From positions 1,254,977 through 1,318,976 of the forward strand of contig NW_006917091.1 in assembly GCF_000516985.1 (NCBI RefSeq): a stretch of DNA of 64,000 nucleotides, read 5' to 3'. Positions 23,112-32,503 of this stretch are shown in pieces. The notes beneath the pieces are model-generated. The model had not been told where the DNA came from and did not search any database. It worked only from the letters and a program-made list of their open reading frames with translations. Origin of the DNA: Pestalotiopsis fici W106-1 (lineage: Eukaryota; Ascomycota; Sordariomycetes; Amphisphaeriales; Sporocadaceae). How positions within the stretch are numbered: the stretch's first letter is position 1; each line of letters opens with the position of its first letter. Made by a program: the position numbers and the translations under genes.

Positions 23112-23512
23112 ATGGCTGACTCAGAACCGTAAGTGATGACGTGCTACACCCATGATACCAAGGACTAAAATCAATAGCGAGAGTCCAAGGACCTCCTTCG
23201 ATGAGGACGACGAGAGTCCAAGGACCTCCTTCGATGAGGACGACAAGCGTCCATACGTGACAGCTTATGGATACGTGACAGCTTATGTTGAAGTAAATTC
23301 AAATTTCGCATTCTGGAAACGACTGTACTAAGTTATTCTAGGCACCGAAATTCAGGGTTGGGGACGATGTGTATCTCGTGCAGTCTGGATCTCGCAGCGG
23401 GCCTTACGTAGTCGCATCCATCTTTGCGGGGAAATGTACTCTGAGCCTGGCAAATGGTACGCCTGTATGCAATGGCCAAGAGATTGATGTAATTTATATA
23501 GAAGCTGCCTAA
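23112..23512 (+). CDS. Small hypothetical protein, 100 aa, three exons, internal duplications
   Basis: Exons 23112-23128, 23178-23292 and 23342-23512 are joined over introns of 49 bp each (GTAAGT...TAG and GTAAAT...TAG), all in phase. The first exon has only five and two-thirds codons. The product begins MADSEP and has two exact copies of an 11-residue acidic unit (ESPRTSFDEDD) and a doubled YVTAY. The C-terminal half, FRVGDDVYLVQSGSRSGPYV to the end, looks like a small SH3/KOW-type beta barrel (VGD.VYLV...GPY.VASI...Y.L). I do not know a function. It is too short and too split to appear as an open frame, but the agreement of three splice phases with a folded-looking domain makes it likely real. 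Confidence 0.7.
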
Positions 23513-23848
23513 TGCTCTTATGTCGGGCGTCAATAGTCCGAAAATTTATGCCTTACGCCCCAGCCAGAGCCTTACCTTTTCGTCCTCTCGGTATTCTTAT
23601 TGGGCTAGAGCCTTTCCCGCCCGGCTCAGTACGTGATAACCGAGCATACTGCATGCATGGCTTCAATAGTCTAGCATTATGCACGAGCCCCTCCGTCTAA
23701 GCCTCGTTTCCTGTCGAACCATGATACTGTCGTGTCGCAAAGCCATCATATTCTACAGTGTGTTTTGTAGCCAATGCAGACTTTGCTGCGAGCATAGATA
23801 TATCCTTTTAGGACCTAGCAGTCATCCACACTGGCTCGAACAGGGTGG
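23513..23848. other. Intergenic, no gene seen
   Basis: I looked here for the missing caspase-like domain of the downstream gene. No frame in this stretch shows it. Confidence 0.4.
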
Positions 23849-24622
23849 ATGGCAAAAGCTGAAAGCCAAGCATGCTTGCGGAAATATCCAATTCTTTTGG
23901 AGGATTGTCTTCCGGATCCAGAAGATTGGCATACAGCCTTGAGGAGCCGATGTCTGGATGCATATGTTGGCGCAGAAAGAATTACGTCTCCATTTCGTGT
24001 TGTGTTGAATGAAGACAGGCATTACAAAATTTTAAATGAGCTTGGTCAAGAAATCATGAATCTCCCTAGCATGCCACAAGCAAAAATTCACGCCGGCCAG
24101 GTTGGTGCTATCTTGGAACATCTGACTCGGTTTAGGTTCGCCAGAGATCTTGCCAACGACTCCAGTACAGACCCTTTCTGTGAGTCTTTCGATGTTCGTA
24201 TCCGTGCTGGTGGAATCGATGTCAGTCCGGGCAATCTATTGGAAGTGAAAGATAGTATATCGGTGGAAGTGGTCATCAGAAATAAGAGTGAACAGCCTGT
24301 CTTCGCCTTTATCTATAATCTTGGCCCGTTGTGGCAAGTGCAAGATATATACCATGGCATTATTGTCATGCCACAGGGTGTCAAAAGAAAGAAACTCAAA
24401 TTGAAGGTACCAATCCAAATGAAAGAAAATGGACGTAGCTCCTGCGAGGACATTTTCAAGGTGATCCTCACCTCACAACCCACATCCTTCGATATGTTGG
24501 AGCTGCCCACACTCGGTGAACAAAGCATATCGAAAAAGCTTGACAGATCGGACCAAAAAGCCGGTGGTGCAACGGAAGAGTGGGCTTCAATGAACTTTCT
24601 TTTCCGAACTATTATCTCATAG
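23849..24622 (+). CDS. Caspase-associated C-terminal region protein, 257 aa (N-terminal peptidase domain absent)
   Basis: Single exon with an ATG start. The sequence matches the C-terminal half of fungal proteins that begin with a C14 caspase-like domain. It has the YKILNELGQEIMNLPSM block, an ILEHLTRFRFARDLAND helix, then a beta-rich part with VEVVIRNKSEQPVFAF and GPLWQVQDIY. After these come KLKLKVPIQMKENG, a CEDIFKVILTSQPTSFDMLE block and the terminal WASMNFLFRTII. The upstream 340 bases hold no caspase domain, no His or Cys catalytic motif and no fitting exon. The gene is therefore either a truncated remnant or an independent protein made of the tail only. The frame of the remaining part is fully open, which argues for recent truncation or retained use. 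Confidence 0.7.
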   Translation: MAKAESQACLRKYPILLEDCLPDPEDWHTALRSRCLDAYVGAERITSPFRVVLNEDRHYKILNELGQEIMNLPSMPQAKIHAGQVGAILEHLTRFRFARDLANDSSTDPFCESFDVRIRAGGIDVSPGNLLEVKDSISVEVVIRNKSEQPVFAFIYNLGPLWQVQDIYHGIIVMPQGVKRKKLKLKVPIQMKENGRSSCEDIFKVILTSQPTSFDMLELPTLGEQSISKKLDRSDQKAGGATEEWASMNFLFRTIIS

Positions 24623-25847
24623 AGTTTACAAAAGCTTTTAGATTAGAGGCAAATTTGGCTGGGGCTTGAGTTCAATACTCGCCTTCGCAAATAAATGAAC
24701 AAATATCTCAATGTCCGTGTCTTGTCAGCCCCTCCTCACAGCTGCCTATGTGCAACCAGCGGGTCATGATCTCGCTGTTGACAGCGGTCGTTGGCGCACC
24801 CGATGATAAACTCCATGAGCTCGGGTCTGTGGGATACCACACCGCCGCCATCTGCATCTAGCTCGTAATAATCGAGGTGCGGGAGAGCATTGAAACTATC
24901 GTAATCGTAGCATCCAGCTTAGTTCTTTTTTACAATGAGGATAGGATGCATATTCGATATATTATCCTTTTATATTTGGACATAATTATCGAAAAATAGT
25001 AATAGCCAAAACCACAGGTCTTAGTAGCATAATGTATGCCATACTGAATGCCTAGTGCAATAGTCATTTTCGCTTATCTTCACGACATGAAGGTGCCGCC
25101 ATAGCTTAGTACGCTACCGGGACAGACGATGCCGATTCTGGCTGGGTTGCAAAGAGTATATTAGTAGCCCGTGCACGAGTCCTCAGTACCCTGCAATACT
25201 TTGCTAAGCTTGTGGCTGACTTTGACACTAGCTTGGCAAAACTTCTTTCGAAATTTGAGGGCATTACCGCAACAGGCAAACCAAGACTGCGTATTCAAGA
25301 ATATTATATCATGTTTCCGCATTGTTAGGTGCTTATTACAAATGCAAGCTATAGTTGTGCTGTTTGATGATTAAAGCCTTGCAGTGCCCCCCAGAGTGGC
25401 TGAGTAGTGTGGCAGTGATATGTTGACAAGGGTCATCGTGACTTTTTGTTAACACATTAATTCCATAAATGAAGACCATATTCACATAGTTTTATACTTT
25501 ATTTTTGACGTCGGCGGAATTATTTGGCGGGTTTAAGAAATTATTCATAGAGGAATTATAAAGTGAAGAAAATCTAATCTAAGTGATTGCATTGCATCAA
25601 GTCTCTTCTGAACAATGTGGATGCAAGCGGCCGAACTGGGGCACCGCTCCAACCCACGAACATGCCCGTAAACTATTAATACATCCCTGCAAGTAAAGAT
25701 ATGATAGTACTGCGCCGCACGCGCCGCACACAGTGCTGCCTCTCCAAAGTACATCAAATTTGCAGGCTACCCTCTGCTCATTTGGTTTTAGATACACAAA
25801 GCAACGTTATTCTTCATTTCATAATTCTAATCGCTGTCCCGTACAGA
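24623..25847. other. Intergenic, 1.2 kb, no gene seen
   Basis: Only short scattered frames are present. An in-frame ATG at 25701 could extend the next gene by 49 codons. Confidence 0.4.
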
Positions 25848-27803
25848 ATGATACGCGGATCAAGAGGGCCTGACGCAGCTAGTACGACGAGCCAATACGT
25901 ACGTCTTGGACAGCACAATGCGGACGCTAGTGTGGAGATGACCAGTCTACCGAAAAGTCCAGACGGATACTTGATGGCATCACATGTCGTTCCGAGTGAT
26001 TCACATGAGGATCTTGACGCGGCTGGAAACACGGAAATATACTCAACGACGGCAGCACCTCAATGCCAGATAGACCAGGATGGCGAGGTTGGCTTGGGCT
26101 TGATTGCAAAATGGCTCCCTTTTCTCGCGCTTGTACCCACGACAATCCTGAGTATCGTGCTATTCGCAGGCAATGCACACAATTGGGTGGCTCCGGATTC
26201 TACATACAGTTTCATCAGCACCAACCGGACTGTGTCTCAAGTCGCTGTTCAGGTGATAGCGTACACCCTCGGAATGCTGAATACGTCGGTGGTGTGCCGA
26301 CTTCTGCAGTACATTACTCGGAAGCGTCTCTCAACGAGATCAATATCGCTTGATTCTCTGCGCTTCTGGACTGGGATACAGTCACAAAAGCTCCTCACCA
26401 ATATACCTGTTTACATGTCGACTTCGCTCGCCTTTTTCTGCTTGTTGAGCGTTGGGCCCTCGGCAGTGTGGACTGGTGCCTTGACACCAATAGAAATCAT
26501 CTCAAATCGCAGCGCAGTCTTGTCTGTTCCTAACTATTCCAACACAAGTATGCTGGTCTACAATTGGGGTGAACGGTTCGGTTCCTATTCTCGACAGTCA
26601 GACCAGGGGCTGTTTACATACAACGTGGGCGAACAATATATGCCACACCTTATGAATAGCTTGGCAACGGCAACCACGGTGGACGGTTCCGCCAGAGTTC
26701 ATTCCAAGCTCGACAATACCGGGTTTTCCTATATTGGCCGCTCCCATGGTGTTGGGGCTCCGATTGGTCTCGTCGATGATGCGCTCAGCATAACGCCCCA
26801 TGCGACTGGTTACACGTACATTGAGAGCGGGTACAAGGCTCATGTTGATTGCATATACAATTCCAGCGCAGACTTCAGTCTGCAATGCCAGGACTCCTCC
26901 TATTATGTTGTCTGCGCTGCAAAAGGATATCTTCCAAACAGTCTGCCAGGGCAACAGGAATCCCTGGACTATATGGGCTATTCATCGTCGCCCATAGCGG
27001 CCATTGGTGTCACGTCCAATCCAGCGCAGCCAAGAAGAATGCTCGCCACGGCCACGGGCACAGACTATGAGCAGTTGAATAATATCCAGTGCGAATGGGA
27101 GTTCACGCCATCACAATTCAGTGTTTCGACGAGCTTTGCGGCCAAGAACATAAGCGTAACACTAGTACCTCAGGACCTGACCTCCACTCCAGAAGCAGTA
27201 GACGATTTTGAACCAAAGGGAAACCTCACGTTTCTTGCTAATTGGCAATTCAACCTCATGTCGTCGGATCTCTCGAGCTTGTATTCATCGTTTCTCGGAA
27301 AATCCATCAATGCCAATATCGAAAATTACAGGTTTGCGCACGCTAGCAATAGTACGCAGCCGGAGCTCAGCGACGAAGAGGCGACACTTGGTGGTCTCGA
27401 GGCTGCACTTGAAGCCGTCATGGATGACCTCCTGCTTGGGTACGCGGGAGCACAATTAATGGTACCCAACGTTTCGTCCGACGTCGACGCTCATCTGCTC
27501 ACGCGAGCTGTCAAATTTGGGCAGACAAGCTGGATCGTGGCCATATTCGCGTTCAACATTGTATTACTGGTTTGGACCATTGTCGAGGCTACGAGAACCT
27601 GGGGCTGGAAAGGGCTTACAATATTTGACTTTACGGACCCAGCCGCACTGGTTTTGGGGACAGCCAAAGCTAGCAAGTGCTCATGTAACAAGAATCTCTC
27701 GGAAAGTCATGATAAAGGGTACCACTTATCGGGCAGTGATCCGGATGGCAAAATTAGGATTGCACAAAGGGGTTCATCTCTAGTTATTTGTAGCCCCAGC
27801 TAA
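25848..27803 (+). CDS. Large fungal membrane protein of unknown function, 651 aa
   Basis: Single exon. The start was placed at 25848 (MIRGSRGPDAAS), because the 49 codons upstream from the alternative ATG at 25701 are Cys/Arg-rich and unlike the rest. After a hydrophilic N-terminus of about 85 residues come helices at about 89-109 (WLPFLALVPTTILSIVLFAG), 129-149 and 187-210. Then follows a long presumably external domain with many N-glycosylation sequons (NRS, NTS, NSS, NIS, NVS). A last helix lies at about 566-585 (WIVAIFAFNIVLLVWTIVEA), before a Ser-rich cytoplasmic tail. Proteins with this layout are common in fungal accessory regions but have no assigned role. The frame is intact. Confidence 0.75.
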   Translation: MIRGSRGPDAASTTSQYVRLGQHNADASVEMTSLPKSPDGYLMASHVVPSDSHEDLDAAGNTEIYSTTAAPQCQIDQDGEVGLGLIAKWLPFLALVPTTILSIVLFAGNAHNWVAPDSTYSFISTNRTVSQVAVQVIAYTLGMLNTSVVCRLLQYITRKRLSTRSISLDSLRFWTGIQSQKLLTNIPVYMSTSLAFFCLLSVGPSAVWTGALTPIEIISNRSAVLSVPNYSNTSMLVYNWGERFGSYSRQSDQGLFTYNVGEQYMPHLMNSLATATTVDGSARVHSKLDNTGFSYIGRSHGVGAPIGLVDDALSITPHATGYTYIESGYKAHVDCIYNSSADFSLQCQDSSYYVVCAAKGYLPNSLPGQQESLDYMGYSSSPIAAIGVTSNPAQPRRMLATATGTDYEQLNNIQCEWEFTPSQFSVSTSFAAKNISVTLVPQDLTSTPEAVDDFEPKGNLTFLANWQFNLMSSDLSSLYSSFLGKSINANIENYRFAHASNSTQPELSDEEATLGGLEAALEAVMDDLLLGYAGAQLMVPNVSSDVDAHLLTRAVKFGQTSWIVAIFAFNIVLLVWTIVEATRTWGWKGLTIFDFTDPAALVLGTAKASKCSCNKNLSESHDKGYHLSGSDPDGKIRIAQRGSSLVICSPS

Positions 27804-29530
27804 TATGCCACCTGGTTACATTAATGACAAATTACGAGGGAATGATCACTCGACGGTTCTTGCTGCATGTAATGCGGTGCACATTACAGTCGCGCTCCAT
27901 TGGTCAAGCCCATGTTCATGTGACCAGAGCAGATATGTCCCACTGGTTGAAATGACTACGAGCACCAAATCCAACATTCAAGATTCAAATTACATAATAT
28001 TCTCATTGGTACCTCACTTCAATGTTGTCGAGGAAGAAGCTAAGATCGTTCGGATCGAAGCTTTCAACCTAATAGTTCTTTGGGGTCTTGGTAAATCAAT
28101 CACGGTCTTTCTCGCCATACCGGATAGCTACTTGATGTTTCATTCAAGTCAATATGTATTTATCGTCCATGACTGATTGTTCTCTCTCGCTACAAGGTTG
28201 GCACGGGTCATGCAATTGGTCGTATCATGCACACCTTGAGCGCATCGACATAACTCTGATTGCTATGATTCGACAGATCTACTATCACCATTTTCTGACG
28301 CTTCCATTACCGGCTCGTATTTCTCGCCAACTGGATTGAATTGGGCGTGATGCCAGTGGAAAATATTGCGATGAGGAGAAAATCGGAAGCATGGGTAGAA
28401 TAGGCTATGGTCTGACTCTTCCGCACACCCCCGCGGCCCCCGCAGCACACCTGCGTTTCTATAGCTATTCGGCATTCATCAAGTGCGGTTCAACAGATAA
28501 CTTATTTTCACCTGAGCCAACGTGAAGGAGGATGTAATCAAGTGAGCGTAAGAGATATGTCTGGGTTGATTTGTTTGATTTATGAAAGAGAGGTGCTGAA
28601 GAGTGTACTATATACCCGAACAGGTGATCTGCGGTGGGTACTGACTGTGTCAGTCCAAATATACCTAAAGCCCGAGTGGGCTGCTCAAGTATGTGTACAC
28701 GGTGATCACGGAAGAAGTTGAAGCGAGTTAAATGATTGAATGAATCTATGAAGCTATAAGTCACGAAGATGTGATGATCTAGCTGAATCTCTAGTCTACT
28801 GATGGCAACACGAAGCTGCGAAAGGCTGGTGAAGGAGTAAATAGCGGAACAGCCGTAGTGGCTGGTGGGGGCATTGTATTAGTGCTTCCTTAGGCACCAC
28901 GCCTGGCACGCGACAATTTAATGAAGTGATGGCGCCGGCATACAAAGTAGACCTTGAGGTCGGCGCACCCTTCCACAAACGCTCTTATTTCTTCTCGAAT
29001 ATCAGATAGAAGAAGAAGGTCTAGGCGAAATATGGCCATTCTTCTGTGAAGCGTGCACCTCGTCAAAACTAAAGGCGCGGGACATAGATCAATACATCAT
29101 AAAATTGACACCCATGTCAGACCAGTTTAAACTACAATAGGAAAGCACTACCCTTGATCAACACAAATATGTTATTCTCGTTCCACTGACCTTCGAAGCC
29201 ACTCTGCAGCAGACGGGGACAGGCTCTCAATACATATAGCCACGGTGTGAGCGGTACCCAGCCACCTTAAATCGACAATCTCGGCTTAGGCCAAGGTGGC
29301 GGTGCCTTGTGTCGGCAATTTCCCTTCGGGTTCCTATTGGGTGCTGCATGCAGCGAACTCGTTATGTGTAAAAACTTCCCCGCTTTATCATCTGGCTCCA
29401 TAGCCTGTCGTTCCAATTCTCAGCAGAAGTATACATCTATGTGGCAGTCCGAAAGGAATATGTCTCTGGCATAAAATATTTATTGTTGCTATTATCTCAT
29501 CTTCAAACGTACCCAAAGTTTGAGGAAGCC
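27804..29530. other. Intergenic, 1.7 kb, with one copy of a dispersed repeat
   Basis: No gene is supported. Positions 28133-28257 resemble 36651-36772. The last ~100 bases form the promoter of the HET gene; the two frames within 27805-28339 are short and unsupported. Confidence 0.5.
28133..28257 (+). repeat. Diverged dispersed repeat, copy 1
   Basis: Shares atcgtccatgactgattg, ctctctcgctacaaggttg and agcgcatcgaca, in the same order and spacing, with 36651-36772. Flanking sequence differs. It is probably a remnant of a transposable element. Confidence 0.6.
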
Positions 29531-31408
29531 ATGTCCGATTCATTCCAGTACAAATACAGACCACTAAGGCAGCCAGATGCTATCCGCCTTTGCAGAATCT
29601 TGCCGCACTCTGATGCTGCATCGTCCATCCACATCAGCTTGTCTTCATATCATCTGTCCAATCCAACTCTCAATTTTACAGCCCTTTCGTACACATGGGG
29701 CGATCCATCGGACAAAACACCAATTTCTGTCGGAGGCAGCGAAGCCTTCTTGCAGGTTCCTCGATCAGCGAGTGAGGCGTTAACGGTCCTGCGGCTCCAC
29801 GGGAAGAAGACGCTCTTTTGGATTGATGCAATATGCATTGACCAAAACAATCTACAGGAGAAGACTTCTCAAGTACGGATCATGGGTCGCATATTCGCCA
29901 GGGCATTTTGTACTACGATCTATCTTGGACCACATACCAAGAGTAGCCAGATTGTCTTCCAAGACGTCATTGAAGCAATGAATCTTCCCAAAGTCAAGAA
30001 CCCGAAGAGACAGAGGATGGTACGAGATCGAGATCCACCAAATGCCGCCGTCGTTCAAGGTCTGGAAGATTTAATCCAACGACCGTGGTTCCAGCGAGTT
30101 TGGGTGCTCCAGGAAGTCTATTTGAGCCAAAACATCTGGGTCCTGTGCGGGGACACTATGGTCCCACAAGAAATGCTTCGAGATTGCTTCTTTGGATATT
30201 CTAAAAACAATCTCGTCACAAAGCAAAACGTCCCATTTGCCTTTAGGATAAATGAACCAATTTGGGGTATTTCCTCTCGTCTTTCGTGGTCTGATCTTTG
30301 GGGATGCCTATATTGGACGAGAGGCTCTTTGGCAACCGACTCAAGAGATAGATTGTTCGCCCTGAGAGCCCTTTTTGCGCCACTGGAAGCAAATGATACC
30401 GATTCATTTATGGCTGAATTCGATAAAATGATCAATTACGAGAAATCCTTGGAGGAGGTCTTCGAAACGCTCGCCTTGACCTTACTTCGATTCATTGGAT
30501 TATGGCTTTTAGTTGGAGCCAGGCATGAGCACAACCGCCAAATGCCATCATGGGTACCAGATTGGTCTCAGAACCTTCCTCTTGCTGGAGATTTCTTCGT
30601 AGACCTGGGACAGAACGAACTTTTTGGACGGCAAGTAAACAGGTAAGCCCACCACCATGGAGCGATAATAAGCAACAATCCAAAAGATACTAAATGAAAC
30701 CCAGGGCGACATATATAGACTATCAGCTTCTAGACCAACGTATATTAATTGTTCAAGGTTGGCGTTGCGGTCAAATCCAGGAGATGGGCAAAACGTATAT
30801 TTTTGCTGATCTCGAAGACGCGGATCGCCAAATCTCTCACCTTATTAGCCTCATCACCATTGATCAATCTAGCGAGACTATTCAAAGGGAGACTTCGAAC
30901 ATTGCTGAGGTTGGATTGAGTCAAGGCATACTGAAAGGTTTGGTTCCTGCATCCCAGCAAACCTGCCCCACAATCATTCTAAGACCTTATTCTAGTGTTG
31001 CGACAGATGGAAACAACCCAGTTATTGATGCTGTTAACTCAGAATTCCAAATCATTGGGGGAGCTCAATGACATTCGATCGAATGTTGAGAATCTCAAAT
31101 ATACAAAAGACGCACTTCAGAGTTGTCGAATCGCCCTATGTGGGCCGTCGTTTATTGCCATCGCTCCTTGCTCCGCAATGGAAGGCGATATCCTAGTTGT
31201 CATTAAAGGTGCTCCTTCGCCTTGCCTTCTACGACCATTATCCAAAGGCACTTGGTCTGTCGTCAGCGGTAATTGCTTTGCAGCGTGCCTGGACTCATCG
31301 ATACCATTGAATGAACACAATGCATATGGTGATTATTATTGCGGACAAGAGACGTGGGAAATTCTGACAGATAATTTGGGTGAGCCGGAGGTTTTTCATC
31401 TATCTTAG
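29531..31408 (+). CDS. HET-domain protein with one intron and an apparent +1 frameshift
   Basis: Exon 1 is 29531-30642, the intron 30643-30704 (GTAAGC...CAG) and the second exon 30705-31408. The N-terminal HET domain is complete: ALSYTWGD at 51-58, DAICIDQNN at 99-107, then RIMGRIFARA and RVWVLQE. MPSWVPDWSQ follows near the end of exon 1. The C-terminal box (SFIAIAPCSAMEGDILVVIKG) lies in a different frame from the first part of exon 2. The shift is +1 and falls at or near a GGGGG run at about 31057-31062. No intron with fitting phases bridges it. Either the gene lost its C-terminal end recently or the base is an assembly error. Without the shift the protein would be about 610 residues. Confidence 0.8.
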
Positions 31409-31639
31409 GACTTGCTTAGATATGCTATATTTGAATTACTTTGATATACACTAGTTTAATTCATGTTTCATGCCTTCAATTTCAATGAAATATAAGCTTA
31501 TTCAAATAATCCCGGTTAATCCCTAAAAGTCCCCGTGTGTTTATTCATATATTATAACATTAAATAATATGCTTAGGCACGCCCTGGTGTATGGGGCTTA
31601 TCATTTACCATCTGACAATTAGGAGAGATCTTAAATCTG
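31409..31639. other. AT-rich spacer
   Basis: No coding is seen between the HET gene and the uncertain open frame that follows. Confidence 0.4.
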
Positions 31640-32101
31640 GTGCAAACCTTCTGGTCTAATAGATTTATCACGGACCCGACGGATCTCCTAGATGGCCCCA
31701 AGAAGCCCGTACTTGGGACAGGAGTGTTCGATCGAAAGCAGCCCGACAGTGATGCAATAAATCCAGACAAAAGCTATATATCCATGAAGGGGCTTGAGGC
31801 AACTTGGATTCCACATGAAGGTGAGTCGGAACCGATTGCGAATTCTTGTTTCCGTGCTGACATCAGTCACCCAAGGAAGTCGCTTCATGTTCAAGCAGAT
31901 TATGATCTTGATTTGCGCAGTCCTTCTTGCGCGGAAGTCTGGAATAGATTTGTCAGCAGAATTCATCGAGTTCGGTTCTCATGGGGTGGCTTGGGCGCTC
32001 AGGAAATATGGTACAAGCTTTCGGACCTGAGTTCAGTTCAGATCATTCATGGTGTCTTTGAGGTCGAGATAATGAGAGAAAGTCTATGGCCGTCAGAATA
32101 G
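31640..32101 (+). CDS. Uncertain open frame, 153 codons, no ATG at its start
   Basis: The frame is open for 462 bases and its composition looks protein-like (WIPHEGESEPIANSCF, then RIHRVRFSWGGLGAQEIWY). It begins at GTG with no upstream ATG, so it would be a remnant or a 3' exon. I recognise no family. It could also be chance. Confidence 0.25.
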   Translation: MQTFWSNRFITDPTDLLDGPKKPVLGTGVFDRKQPDSDAINPDKSYISMKGLEATWIPHEGESEPIANSCFRADISHPRKSLHVQADYDLDLRSPSCAEVWNRFVSRIHRVRFSWGGLGAQEIWYKLSDLSSVQIIHGVFEVEIMRESLWPSE

Positions 32102-32503
32102 AGGTAGGAAAAACTCATACAAGACTAGCGCTAATCATGCCACGACTGCCTGTGATGTTTCCAAGCAACGGTCCATCCGCCGTGCGTATGCTCCTCCAGC
32201 TCCTTCGGTCATTCCTAATTTTATCTGACCACACTCGTGATCATCCCGACAGCAGCATCGATTAGTGGCATGGACTTTCTAATGCAGGTGTTCGTAGCAG
32301 CCACCGATGAAGCCCGACGACCATCAAATGGACTCGAAGTGATGAGAAGGAATAAGTACTTCGTCCCCAAAGTTCATACCATTTTTTCTGATGCTGCTCG
32401 CCAAAGAACTCTCAGCAGCGGTATCCATCTGGCTTTGGTCGCTTGAGATGCGGCTACAAGTGGTTGCAATATCACCTCTTCAGTCCGAAGACGCATCCCG
32501 CCA
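32102..32503. other. Intergenic, no gene seen
   Basis: Spacer between the uncertain frame and the 3' end of the PNP_UDP-ankyrin gene. Confidence 0.4.
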
